In this document: piece after piece, positions 1 through 6,255 of the stretch | Position numbering within the stretch: the first letter of the stretch is position 1 | Layout: the number at the start of each line of letters is the position of its first letter | Origin: an uncultured Comamonadaceae bacterium | Lineage (GTDB): Bacteria > Pseudomonadota > Gammaproteobacteria > Burkholderiales > Burkholderiaceae_C | Assembly: GCA_937893415.1 (NCBI GenBank) | Contig: CALBWZ010000337.1 | Location: 1 to 10,312 of the forward strand | Direction of reading: 5' to 3' | Length of the DNA: 10,312 bases | The notes under the pieces: generated by a model | The model's input: only the letters and a program-made list of their open reading frames with translations | Database searches by the model: none | What the model was told of the DNA's origin: nothing | Made by a program: the position numbers and the translations under genes

Positions 1-456
1 CTGCGCCAGTTCAGGGAAGTTTGCCGCCTCTTGCATCAGCAGTTTGCTGATGCCAGCTGCTGGCGTGGAGCCCACATCCGTCCACCACTGGTGCATGGAT
101 TGGACGATCAAATCGCGCGTGCTGCCGCGGTAGTTGCGTGTCACATCGCGCCAGGTATTCAGCGGGGCAGCTATGTTGTCACGCACCACAGCTTTAAACA
201 AATCTTGTTTGGTCTCAAAGTACACAAACACCGTGCCTTTGGACACGCCAGCGCGTTTGGCAATGGCTTGTACGTTGGCTCCGGCAAAACCTTTGTCAAC
301 AAATTCTGCCAATGCCGCCGCAACAATTTCGTTGGGTCTGGCTTCTTTGCGACGGCTTCGCACGCGCGCTCCGAGGGTTGGCAGCGCAGACTGACACGTG
401 TCGGTCTGTTGGTTGGGCGCTGTGGGTGAGTGGTTGGCGGGCGGCGACTGAGACAT
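1..456 (-). CDS. TetR/AcrR-family transcriptional regulator (3' end cut by window edge)
   Basis: Only the N-terminal 152 residues are present; the frame stays open to base 1, so the C-terminal ligand/dimer domain is incomplete. Residues 1-32 are a polar extension rich in Ser, Pro and Gln, followed by a basic stretch RSRRKEARP. The TetR DNA-binding domain then runs from about 42 to 90, with the helix-turn-helix at about 62-81 (AIAKRAGVSKGTVFVYF) and the usual ETKQDLFKAVV after it. This pattern is diagnostic of TetR/AcrR one-component repressors, cytoplasmic dimers that leave DNA on binding a small ligand. The ligand cannot be read from the sequence. The start at 456 is the only ATG that keeps the whole domain, and it lies four bases from a perfect palindrome (461-482), which suggests autorepression. 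No Shine-Dalgarno is visible because the palindrome occupies that position. The gene lies 165 bp downstream of gcdH on the same strand, but nothing shows it controls gcdH. Any efflux or lipid target would lie outside the window. Confidence 0.93.
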   Translation of the reverse strand, partial: MSQSPPANHSPTAPNQQTDTCQSALPTLGARVRSRRKEARPNEIVAAALAEFVDKGFAGANVQAIAKRAGVSKGTVFVYFETKQDLFKAVVRDNIAAPLNTWRDVTRNYRGSTRDLIVQSMHQWWTDVGSTPAAGISKLLMQEAANFPELAQ

Positions 457-460
457 ATGT

Positions 461-482
461 TTATTGACCAATTGGTCAATAA
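461..482. promoter_or_regulatory. Perfect 22-bp palindrome, probable TetR-family operator
   Basis: The segment is its own reverse complement over all 22 bases; the core is TTGACCAATTGGTCAA with TTA/TAA at the outer ends. It ends four bases before the ATG of the TetR gene. TetR-family operators are often palindromes of this size beside the regulator's own gene, and the core fits the TTGACCA-N2-TGGTCAA pattern known for the TetR-family protein RutR. The repressor here does not otherwise look like RutR. Autoregulation is inferred. Confidence 0.7.
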
Positions 483-486
483 TATA
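481..486 (-). promoter_or_regulatory. Possible -10 element of the tetR promoter
   Basis: On the minus strand this reads TATATT and overlaps the first two bases of the palindrome, so a repressor bound there would block the transcription start. The -35 at 17-bp spacing is poor (GCAGCG). A good TTGACA lies at 495-500 on the minus strand but only 8 bp away, so it does not pair with this -10. The promoter assignment is weak. Confidence 0.25.
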
Positions 487-541
487 ACCCAAATTGTCAA
501 CTGCGCTGCCGCAGCGTTTATAAACCCTGTCGCCACGTTAG

Positions 542-557
542 GGCCCAGCGTTGGGCC
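542..557. other. Short GC-rich hairpin downstream of gcdH
   Basis: GGCCCA and TGGGCC form a perfect 6-bp stem around a 4-nt loop, about 65 bp after the gcdH stop codon. No T-run follows on either strand, so it is not a canonical intrinsic terminator. It might stabilise the 3' end of the gcdH mRNA or have no function. Confidence 0.3.
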
Positions 558-621
558 GAAACCTCAATGCTGGACCGCTAACTGCGCAGGCATGTGTGTG
601 GCTGTCGCGTCCCGCTGTTGC

Positions 622-1809
622 TCAGAAAAACGCCTGCAGCCCTGTTTGTGCCCGTCCTAAAATGAGCGCGTGCACATCGTGTGTGCCTTCGTAGGTGTTG
701 ACAGTTTCAAGGTTGATCATGTGACGGATGACATGGTATTCATCATGAATGCCGTTGCCGCCATGCATGTCGCGCGACATGCGCGCGATGTCTAGGGCTT
801 TGCCGCAGCTGTTGCGTTTGATCAGGCTGATCATCTCAGGTGCGGCGCGGTCTTCGTCCATCAAGCGACCTACGCGCAAACAGGCGTGCAAGCCTAGCGT
901 GATTTCGGTTTGCATGTCGGCCAGCTTCTTTTGAATGAGTTGGTTTTGCGCCAAGGGACGGCCGAACTGCGAGCGGTCCAGGGTGTATTGGCGCGCACGC
1001 GTCCAGCAGTCTTCAGCTGCGCCTAATGCGCCCCACGCGATGCCGTAGCGGGCTTTGTTCAAGCAACTAAAGGGGCCTTTCAAGCCTTGCACATTGGGCA
1101 GCATGTTTTCTGCGGGAACAAATACATCATCCATCACGATTTCCCCCGTGATGCTGGCGCGCAAGCTCATCTTGCCTTCAATCTTTGGGGCGCTTAAGCC
1201 CTTCATGCCCTTTTCCAGAACAAACCCCCGAATGGCGGACTGGTCTTGCGCCACGCCTTGCAGCTTGGCCCACACCACAAAAACATCGGCGATGGGGGAG
1301 TTGGTAATCCACATTTTGGCGCCTTTGACAATGTAGCCACCATCAACTGGCGTTGCTTTGGTGTCCATGTTGGCTGGGTCGGACCCATGGTTTGGCTCCG
1401 TTAGGCCAAAACAGCCTATCCACTCACCGGTTGCCAATTTGGGTAAATATTTCTGGCGCTGCTCCTCGTTGCCGTATGCATGAATGGGGTGCATGACCAA
1501 CGAGCTTTGCACGCTCATGGCGGAGCGGTAGCCGCTGTCTACGCGCTCAACTTCTCGCGCCACCAAGCCGTAACTGACATAGTTCAGTCCTGAGCATCCA
1601 TAACCGTCGATGGTGCAACCCAGCAGGCCCATTTCGCCAAACTCGTTCATGATCTCGCGGTCGAAATGTTCGTGGCGCGCGGCCATCAACACACGTGTTT
1701 GCAACTTTTCTTGGCAAAAAATATGCGCCGCATCGGCAATGGCGCGTTCGTCATCCGTTAAGGAGTCGGTCAGATGGAGGGGATCTTGCCAGTTAAATTG
1801 GGGTTTCAT
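622..1809 (-). CDS. gcdH: Glutaryl-CoA dehydrogenase
   Basis: This FAD-dependent acyl-CoA dehydrogenase oxidises and decarboxylates glutaryl-CoA to crotonyl-CoA in lysine, tryptophan and glutarate breakdown, passing electrons to ETF. The protein is 395 residues from the ATG at 1809, the usual family length. The substrate-specific segment [15 protein letters not shown] (about 91-105) carries Arg95, matching the arginine that binds the distal carboxylate in the human enzyme. [12 protein letters not shown] (134-145) is the flavin-binding stretch, and [15 protein letters not shown] (373-387) carries the catalytic base Glu374. These features separate it from short-chain acyl-CoA dehydrogenases. 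An in-frame ATG at 1839 would add ten residues that do not look like family sequence, so 1809 is preferred; neither start has a clear Shine-Dalgarno. A LysR gene is divergent 94 bp upstream, an arrangement common for gcdH, and probably controls it. The decarboxylating activity is inferred from the overall match. Confidence 0.95.
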   Translation of the reverse strand: MKPQFNWQDPLHLTDSLTDDERAIADAAHIFCQEKLQTRVLMAARHEHFDREIMNEFGEMGLLGCTIDGYGCSGLNYVSYGLVAREVERVDSGYRSAMSVQSSLVMHPIHAYGNEEQRQKYLPKLATGEWIGCFGLTEPNHGSDPANMDTKATPVDGGYIVKGAKMWITNSPIADVFVVWAKLQGVAQDQSAIRGFVLEKGMKGLSAPKIEGKMSLRASITGEIVMDDVFVPAENMLPNVQGLKGPFSCLNKARYGIAWGALGAAEDCWTRARQYTLDRSQFGRPLAQNQLIQKKLADMQTEITLGLHACLRVGRLMDEDRAAPEMISLIKRNSCGKALDIARMSRDMHGGNGIHDEYHVIRHMINLETVNTYEGTHDVHALILGRAQTGLQAFF

Positions 1810-1851
1810 GGTGTTGCAGCTAAATATGTAAAACGCCATTGTTGCGCTTAG

Positions 1852-1891
1852 ATTGATATGTGTCTAATATAGAAAAGGTATATATTGATAT
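1852..1891. promoter_or_regulatory. AT-rich bidirectional control region with repeated ATTGATAT
   Basis: The 94-bp gap between gcdH and the LysR gene contains ATTGATAT twice (1852-1859 and 1884-1891), 32 bp or about three helical turns apart. Within it, ATAT-N7-ATAT at 1856-1870 has the T-N11-A geometry of LysR-type binding boxes. LysR regulators normally bind such a divergent gap to repress themselves and activate the neighbour. AT-rich DNA yields such patterns easily, so the site is tentative. Confidence 0.35.
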
Positions 1892-1903
1892 TTATTTTTA
1901 ATA

Positions 1904-2833
1904 ATGGAATTCAGACACCTTCGTTATTTTGTGGTGCTGGCTGAAGAGCTGCACTTTGGACGAGCCGCTAAGCGCTTGGCTATTTCTCAGCCGCCGCTTA
2001 GTTTGAACATCCAGCAGCTTGAAGCCTCTGTTGGCGCGCGCTTGTTTGACCGTGACAGCCGCAGTGTTCAGCTCACGCCGGCAGGTCATGCTTTTTTGGT
2101 TAAAGCCAGAGACTTGCTGGCGCAGGCAGAGCAAGCCGCCAGAGGCGCGCGCGATGTGGCTCAGGGTTTGGCGGGCAGCTTGCGGGTGGGCTTTGTGGGC
2201 AGCATGCTGCAAATGGGCTTGCCGCAACGCCTGCAAACATTTCAGGCCAGTTATGCGCAACTCAGTGTGAGCTTGGTGGAGGCAAGCTCTGCCGAACAGC
2301 TAGAGGCATTGCGCCAAGACCGGATTGATGTGGGGTTTGTGCACACAACGCTGGTGCCAACGGGTTTAGAAAGTCGTTTGGTGGCCAGTCAGCCATTCGT
2401 GTTGTGCTTGTCCAGCAGCCACGCGCTGGTAACCCGCCTGCGTTCGGCCAAGCGTGAGACCCCTGTGGCTTTATGCGATGTTGGGCAAGCTGCGCTGGTG
2501 TCGGTGGCGCGCGCTGTATCCCCAGATTATTTCGATGCGATTACGCAAACGTGCGCTCAAGCGGGTTGGGAGCCTGTGGCCAGGCATGAGTTGCGCCATT
2601 GGTTGAGCGTGGTGAGCTTGGTGGCCCAAGGTCAAGGCGTGGCTATTGTGCCCAAAGCGTTGGAGCGTGCGGGTGTGCCAGGCGTGGTGTTTGCCCCCAT
2701 TTATGACGCATTACCAGTGAACCAAACCTATTGCGTATGGCGCAGCCACAGAGCCCATGAAGCGCTTAATGCCTTTTTGCAAACATGGCCGCCTGTGTAT
2801 ATGCCCGCACAGCAAAGTGAAACTAGCCAATAA
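1904..2833 (+). CDS. LysR-family transcriptional regulator, divergent from gcdH
   Basis: The protein has 309 residues, typical for LysR-type regulators, which are cytoplasmic tetramers that sense a pathway metabolite. The N-terminus MEFRHLRYFVVLAEELHFGRAA begins the winged helix-turn-helix; AKRLAISQPPLSLNIQQLE (about 22-40) is the recognition region, followed by ARLFDRDSRSVQLTPAG. The substrate-binding domain runs from about 90 to 300. The opening resembles the BenM/CatM branch that controls aromatic and organic-acid catabolism. Divergence from gcdH suggests it is the glutaryl-CoA/glutarate pathway regulator (a GcdR-like role), but the effector is not visible. The ATG at 1904 has no obvious Shine-Dalgarno; the preceding bases are almost all A and T. 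It could also have other targets. Confidence 0.92.
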   Translation: MEFRHLRYFVVLAEELHFGRAAKRLAISQPPLSLNIQQLEASVGARLFDRDSRSVQLTPAGHAFLVKARDLLAQAEQAARGARDVAQGLAGSLRVGFVGSMLQMGLPQRLQTFQASYAQLSVSLVEASSAEQLEALRQDRIDVGFVHTTLVPTGLESRLVASQPFVLCLSSSHALVTRLRSAKRETPVALCDVGQAALVSVARAVSPDYFDAITQTCAQAGWEPVARHELRHWLSVVSLVAQGQGVAIVPKALERAGVPGVVFAPIYDALPVNQTYCVWRSHRAHEALNAFLQTWPPVYMPAQQSETSQ

Positions 2834-2868
2834 TCAAACTTGTATTTTTTTAACACGTACACATCAAA

Positions 2869-2888
2869 GTAGCACGTCTATGTGCTGC
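2869..2888 (+). other. Hairpin in the msrA leader
   Basis: GTAGCAC and GTGCTGC pair over seven positions, including one G-U, around a six-base loop. The structure ends 11 bases before the msrA ATG. No T-run follows, so it is not a terminator for the LysR gene. It lies where a ribosome would bind, so it could modulate msrA translation, but this is speculative. Confidence 0.3.
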
Positions 2889-2899
2889 ACCAACCTACT

Positions 2900-3472
2900 A
2901 TGCACACCACTCAAATCACACTTGGACAAGCCGCAAATGGTCATCAACAAATTGCCCTAGGAGGGGGGTGTTTTTGGTGCGTGGAAGGGGTGTTCCAGCG
3001 GGTGCGTGGCATTGTTGGCGTGGAGTCTGGCTACTGCAACGGGCAAGTCTCCAACCCCACTTACGAGCAAGTTTGCACAGGCAATACGGGGCATGCTGAA
3101 GTGGTGGTGTTGAGTTTTGACCCCACTGTGATCACCACTCAAGATATCTTGCATATTTTCTTTGATGTGCATGATGCCACGACACTTAACCGCCAAGGCA
3201 ATGACGTTGGCACTCAATACCGCAGTGGTATTTACTGCACCACGCCAGGGCAATTGGATGTGGCCAGTGCTGTTATTGGCGATCTGCAGTCTGCTAGGCC
3301 AGCATTGCAAGGCATGATCACAACAGAGGTGGCCATGCTAGATAGCTACACGGCAGGTGAGATCTACCATCAAAACTATTTCGAAAACAACCCGTCAGCC
3401 GGTTACTGCGCTTATATCATTCGTCCAAAGGTGGACAAGTTCACACAAACACACCAGCAGTTTTTGGCCTAA
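2900..3472 (+). CDS. msrA: Peptide-methionine (S)-S-oxide reductase MsrA
   Basis: MsrA reduces the S epimer of methionine sulfoxide in proteins and free methionine, with thioredoxin regenerating the enzyme. The 190-residue product carries the family signature GGGCFWCVE at residues 21-29, with catalytic Cys24. GYCNGQ (44-49), NPTYEQVCTGNTGHAE (52-67) and LNRQGNDVGTQYRSGIY (96-112) are conserved substrate-pocket segments. GYC near the C-terminus (Cys170) is the likely resolving cysteine. No signal peptide is visible, so the protein should be cytoplasmic. It is a stand-alone MsrA with no MsrB fusion. The ATG at 2900 is preferred; an in-frame GTG at 2882 would add six residues but lies inside a hairpin, and neither has a strong Shine-Dalgarno. 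The neighbours do not suggest an oxidative-stress operon. Confidence 0.95.
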   Translation: MHTTQITLGQAANGHQQIALGGGCFWCVEGVFQRVRGIVGVESGYCNGQVSNPTYEQVCTGNTGHAEVVVLSFDPTVITTQDILHIFFDVHDATTLNRQGNDVGTQYRSGIYCTTPGQLDVASAVIGDLQSARPALQGMITTEVAMLDSYTAGEIYHQNYFENNPSAGYCAYIIRPKVDKFTQTHQQFLA

Positions 3473-3504
3473 GTCCATAGGTATGTCTTCATAGGCCTCA
3501 TTGT

Positions 3505-4473
3505 ATGAATAGTCTGAATCAAACCCAGCTGTTGCTGGCTTTGATACCCGTATTTGCGCTCATTGCCTTGGGTTGGTGGGCCGCGCGCATGGGTTGGTTG
3601 CACGTGTCGTCCATTACCGACATGTCGAAAGTCGTGTTTTACCTGTTCATGCCGCCGCTGCTATTTCGAACCATGTCACAAACGCATTTAGAGCAACTGG
3701 ACTTGGTACCGATTGCTGCTTATTTCAGCGCGACTTTGGCTGTTTTTGCCGCTGTGTTGTGGTGGCGCGGCATGGGTGTAGCCAGTGTCACATGGGGGCT
3801 TGGGGCCGTGTTTTCTAACACTGTCATGATTGGTATTCCCTTGGTCGGGTTGGCGTTTGGTCCTGAGGGGCTGGTCACGTTGCTCACCGTTGTGGCCGTT
3901 CACGCCATGACATTGTTGACGGTCGGCACGGTGGTGGCTGAGCTAAGCTTGCATCCGAATCAATCGCAAACCGGCACCTACTTGCAATCAACAGCGGGCC
4001 TGATGCGTGCGGTGCTGAAAGCGCTCAAGCAGGCGTTGATTCATCCAGTTCCTATTCCTATTTTTTGCGGTTTGCTGTTTGGACAAACTGGCTGGGTGAT
4101 GCCCGAGGTGGTCGATCAACCCCTGCAGGTGTTGGCTTCTGCTTTCAGTCCAGTCGCACTCATTATGTTGGGAGCCACTACGTTTTACCAGGGCGGTAAA
4201 AGCCAAATGGTATTGGTGCTGCCCATGCTCGCTATCAAGCTTGTCGTGTTGCCTGTGGTGGTTGGTTTGAGCACGTGGTTGTTTGGTTTGCCGCCTTTGG
4301 CCAGCGCCGTGTTGGTGATGTGCGCAGCGCTGCCCAGTGGTGCCAACGTGTTTATGTTTTCGCAGCGCTATGGTCACAACCAAGACCTTGTGGCTACGGG
4401 CGTGACATTGTCAACTGCGCTGTGCGTGGTGAGCCTGCCTATGGCGATGAGCGTCTTGGCTTGGTTGGTTTAA
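3505..4473 (+). CDS. AEC-family (auxin efflux carrier type) transporter
   Basis: The 322-residue protein is almost entirely hydrophobic, with about ten predicted membrane segments in two halves separated by a hydrophilic loop near residues 148-175, as usual for the AEC/BASS-type fold. Family landmarks include FYLFMPPLLFRTM (45-57) in the first half, SNTVMIGIPLVGLAFG (about 105-120), PIPIFCGLLFG in the second half and ALPSGANVFMFSQRYG (about 277-292). Bacterial members act in the inner membrane, and several transport malate or other dicarboxylates; the substrate here cannot be inferred. It follows msrA by 32 bp on the same strand and could be cotranscribed, although no functional link is evident. 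It converges on the next gene with only six bases between stop codons and no terminator. Confidence 0.9.
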   Translation: MNSLNQTQLLLALIPVFALIALGWWAARMGWLHVSSITDMSKVVFYLFMPPLLFRTMSQTHLEQLDLVPIAAYFSATLAVFAAVLWWRGMGVASVTWGLGAVFSNTVMIGIPLVGLAFGPEGLVTLLTVVAVHAMTLLTVGTVVAELSLHPNQSQTGTYLQSTAGLMRAVLKALKQALIHPVPIPIFCGLLFGQTGWVMPEVVDQPLQVLASAFSPVALIMLGATTFYQGGKSQMVLVLPMLAIKLVVLPVVVGLSTWLFGLPPLASAVLVMCAALPSGANVFMFSQRYGHNQDLVATGVTLSTALCVVSLPMAMSVLAWLV

Positions 4474-4479
4474 ACCAGT

Positions 4480-4986
4480 CTAGTTACCTAAATCAGTGCC
4501 TTGGCTGATGGCTCTGGCGGCCTGTACCTGGTTCTCAAAATAGGCTTGGAAGCTCATGACCAAGCTGGACATGAAGCTTACCGCACCAAACATCAAGGCC
4601 ATCACCAAGGCCATCATGCTCAGCCAGTTGGTGAGCCCGCTTGTGTGTGTTTCATCTAGGGCTGGTAGCACCTGAGCGTTGTAAATGTGGTGCCAGCGTT
4701 GGGGTTTCATCAAGGCATAAAAAATGCACGTGGCACAGGCCCCTGCGATAGACAAGCCCAGCACAGGTGTGAGAAGCCAGGCGATGGTGTCGTCTTGGCC
4801 GATGTTGTTAAACCGCATAAAGCCTAGCCAACCCGCAATTGTGGGAATAGGTATCAGCCATGCCCAGATGTCTCGCCAGCCAAACAGGTAGAAGCGATGG
4901 ACACCAAAGACGCCCAATACAAACGCCAACCAAGCGGCTACGGTTTTTGATTTGATCTGTCCGGTGGTGTAGTTCATGGCTTTCAT
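4480..4986 (-). CDS. TM2-domain small membrane protein
   Basis: The 168-residue product starts with a short soluble stretch and then a TM2 domain: KSKTVAAWLAFVLGVFGVHR (13-30) leads into RFYLFGW and a second hydrophobic segment (about 38-58), the helix-turn-helix membrane pair typical of this family. Two more hydrophobic stretches follow at about 68-93 and 120-145, so it probably has four membrane segments. TM2 proteins are widespread and their bacterial function is mostly unknown. The ATG at 4986 is supported by AGG eight bases upstream; a second in-frame ATG lies three codons later. It converges with the AEC gene and lies 77 bp downstream of the acetyltransferase gene on the same strand, so the two could share a transcript. 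Confidence 0.82.
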   Translation of the reverse strand: MKAMNYTTGQIKSKTVAAWLAFVLGVFGVHRFYLFGWRDIWAWLIPIPTIAGWLGFMRFNNIGQDDTIAWLLTPVLGLSIAGACATCIFYALMKPQRWHHIYNAQVLPALDETHTSGLTNWLSMMALVMALMFGAVSFMSSLVMSFQAYFENQVQAARAISQGTDLGN

Positions 4987-5063
4987 GGTGGTGACCTGTA
5001 TGTGTTGTGTGTGGGTGCTGAACCGTGCTGGCGGTGTGGTGGGGAGAGTTGTATGTTGTACAA

Positions 5064-5645
5064 CTAGGCGCTGGGCGCAGTGGTACTGCCTTCACCCAGC
5101 GTGCGTTCCATGAGCACGATGTCCAGCCAACGTTCAAATTTCCAGCCGCATGCGTGCATGCGTCCAACCTCTGTAAATCCCATAGCCTTGTGCAGCCCAA
5201 TGGATCCTGTGTTGTCTGAGTCCCCAATGACAGCCATGACGTGTCGTATGCCCGCTGTTTCCATATGCGCCAGCAGCGCTTGCATCAAGGTTTTGCCAAT
5301 GCCTTTGCCTTGTTGATCAGGGGCAATGTAAACCGAGTCCTCTGCACTAAAGCGGTATGCTGGGCGGGGCTTGAACCAGTTGCCATAAGCAAATCCCAGT
5401 ACCTCGCCGTTGAGCGATGCAACCAGGTGCGGGAGGCCCTTGTCAACCACATCGGATCGGCGCTGGGTCATATCGGCCAAGCTTGGCGGCACTGTCTCAA
5501 AAGTACCCGTGCCGGTCAACACGTGGTGGCCATAAATGGCTGTGATGGCCTCTAAGTCGTGGGGTTGGCTGGGTCTAACTGTGAGGGCAACGGCGGGCAT
5601 GGTGGTGAGTTTGTAGGGTGTGTTGTCGGCAGAATCAGCATGCAT
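5064..5645 (-). CDS. GNAT N-acetyltransferase, phosphinothricin/L-amino-acid acetyltransferase type
   Basis: This is a cytoplasmic acetyl-CoA-dependent acetyltransferase. The core opens with LTVRPSQPHDLEAITAIYGHHV and GTGTFE, the hallmark of the PAT/MnaT branch that acetylates phosphinothricin, methionine sulfoximine or related amino acids. The acetyl-CoA loop is seen as PDQQGKGIGKTLMQALL, and GDSDNTGSIGLHKAMGFTEVGRM is the conserved second half of the fold. The native substrate is probably an amino-acid-like toxin or metabolite; it cannot be narrowed here. The full frame gives 193 residues, but the first fifteen are not family-like, so the ATG at 5600 (178 residues) is an equally good or better start. 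Neither has a convincing Shine-Dalgarno. The gene is divergent from rpsP. Confidence 0.9.
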   Translation of the reverse strand: MHADSADNTPYKLTTMPAVALTVRPSQPHDLEAITAIYGHHVLTGTGTFETVPPSLADMTQRRSDVVDKGLPHLVASLNGEVLGFAYGNWFKPRPAYRFSAEDSVYIAPDQQGKGIGKTLMQALLAHMETAGIRHVMAVIGDSDNTGSIGLHKAMGFTEVGRMHACGWKFERWLDIVLMERTLGEGSTTAPSA

Positions 5646-5742
5646 TGTCCATTAACTTTCTGTGATCTTGCGCTATGTGAACAATGCCCGTTTGACCAAG
5701 TCAATGTATCTGGTCTTCAGGTGTGCGTATCAGCGGTGTTTG

Positions 5743-5758
5743 ATAAGTAGGCGCTTAT
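5743..5758. promoter_or_regulatory. Inverted repeat in the -35 region of the rpsP promoter
   Basis: ATAAG and CTTAT form 5-bp arms separated by six bases, exactly where the -35 box should lie relative to the TATAAT at 5772. No consensus -35 hexamer is present, so the dyad might bind an activator. Short arms in AT-rich DNA arise readily by chance. Confidence 0.2.
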
Positions 5759-5771
5759 TCAGTTATTAGCC

Positions 5772-5777
5772 TATAAT
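5772..5777 (+). promoter_or_regulatory. Probable -10 box of the rpsP promoter
   Basis: A perfect TATAAT lies 117 bp before the rpsP start. No recognisable -35 box is found at 16-18 bp spacing. Transcription would begin near 5784, giving a leader of about 110 nt. It is the best promoter candidate in the 249-bp gap between the divergent acetyltransferase and rpsP genes. Confidence 0.5.
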
Positions 5778-5798
5778 CTTGGGTTTCGTGGCGTTTCG

Positions 5799-5814
5799 CT
5801 GGCCGGGTGGCCAG
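5799..5814 (+). other. Hairpin near the 5' end of the rpsP leader
   Basis: CTGGCC and GGCCAG form a perfect 6-bp GC-rich stem around loop GGGT, about 15 nt after the inferred transcription start. It is preceded by two copies of GTTTCG (5783-5788 and 5793-5798). No T-run follows, so it is not a terminator. It may protect the 5' end or form part of a leader structure. Confidence 0.4.
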
Positions 5815-5894
5815 TCGTGTGTCTCAATCGCTTGAAAATTTACGGAACATGCAGACTTTATTTGTCACGGCATGCCCCACCCAAAGGATTAATC

Positions 5895-6155
5895 ATGGTC
5901 GTCATTCGACTTTCTCGCGGCGGCTCTAAAGCACGCCCTTTTTACAACATCGTTGCTGCTGCCAAGCGCAACCGTCGCGATGGTCGCTACCTAGAGCGGA
6001 TTGGTTTTTACAACCCTATGGCTAGGGGTGGTGAAGAGCCTTTACGCATTGCACAAGACCGTTTAGCCCATTGGCTGTCTGTTGGCGCTCAGCCTTCAGA
6101 CACAGTGACTCGCTTGGTCAAGCAAGGTGCAAAAGCTGTAAAAGCTGCTGAATAA
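5895..6155 (+). CDS. rpsP: 30S ribosomal protein S16
   Basis: S16 is a small-subunit protein needed for 16S rRNA folding and 30S assembly. The 86-residue product begins [20 protein letters not shown], the defining start of the family, and continues with [17 protein letters not shown] (about 25-41) and the basic C-terminal half ending [12 protein letters not shown]. Length is normal. The start is fixed by homology and by AAGGA at 5884-5888, six bases upstream, one of the best ribosome-binding sites in the window. It is the first gene of the classic rpsP-rimM-trmD-rplS cluster. It has its own promoter candidate upstream and a hairpin-T7 element right after it, consistent with much higher expression than the next two genes. 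Confidence 0.98.
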   Translation: MVVIRLSRGGSKARPFYNIVAAAKRNRRDGRYLERIGFYNPMARGGEEPLRIAQDRLAHWLSVGAQPSDTVTRLVKQGAKAVKAAE

Positions 6156-6176
6156 TTTCCATTCAGCATGAATAAG

Positions 6177-6209
6177 GCGTACCCACCACATGGTGTGTGC
6201 GCTTTTTTT
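6177..6209 (+). terminator. Intrinsic terminator or attenuator between rpsP and rimM
   Basis: Arms 6177-6187 and 6192-6202 pair at ten of eleven positions (one mismatch, one G-U) around loop ACAT, followed directly by seven T residues at 6203-6209. This is canonical intrinsic-terminator geometry, 21 bp after the rpsP stop. Since rimM lies 47 bp downstream with no clear promoter of its own, partial termination is the likely role. Confidence 0.75.
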
Positions 6210-6255
6210 ACGGCCCTGTTTTAGACTACCCACAACCGAACCCGCACACTGTTAC

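Noticed and set aside
495..500. Consensus TTGACA on the minus strand upstream of the TetR gene as a -35 box
   Set aside because: At 16-18 bp spacing the -10 would be GACCAA or similar, a poor match, and the better TATATT is only 8 bp away.
171..536. A 121-codon minus-strand frame overlapping the TetR gene
   Set aside because: It overlaps the TetR coding frame on the same strand in a different phase, has no family-like features, and the TetR frame carries a clear helix-turn-helix.
3988..4383. A 131-codon minus-strand ORF opposite the AEC transporter gene
   Set aside because: Its composition (many Gln, His and Arg) is what the complement of a hydrophobic membrane-protein frame gives; no promoter or ribosome-binding site is seen.
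5055..5064. GTTGTACAAC palindrome after the acetyltransferase gene
   Set aside because: Only ten bases with no loop and no T-run; too short to call a terminator or operator.
6190..6255. Longer RimM start at the in-frame ATG 6190
   Set aside because: The ATG lies in the loop of the terminator-like hairpin, and the 22 added residues are not RimM-like.
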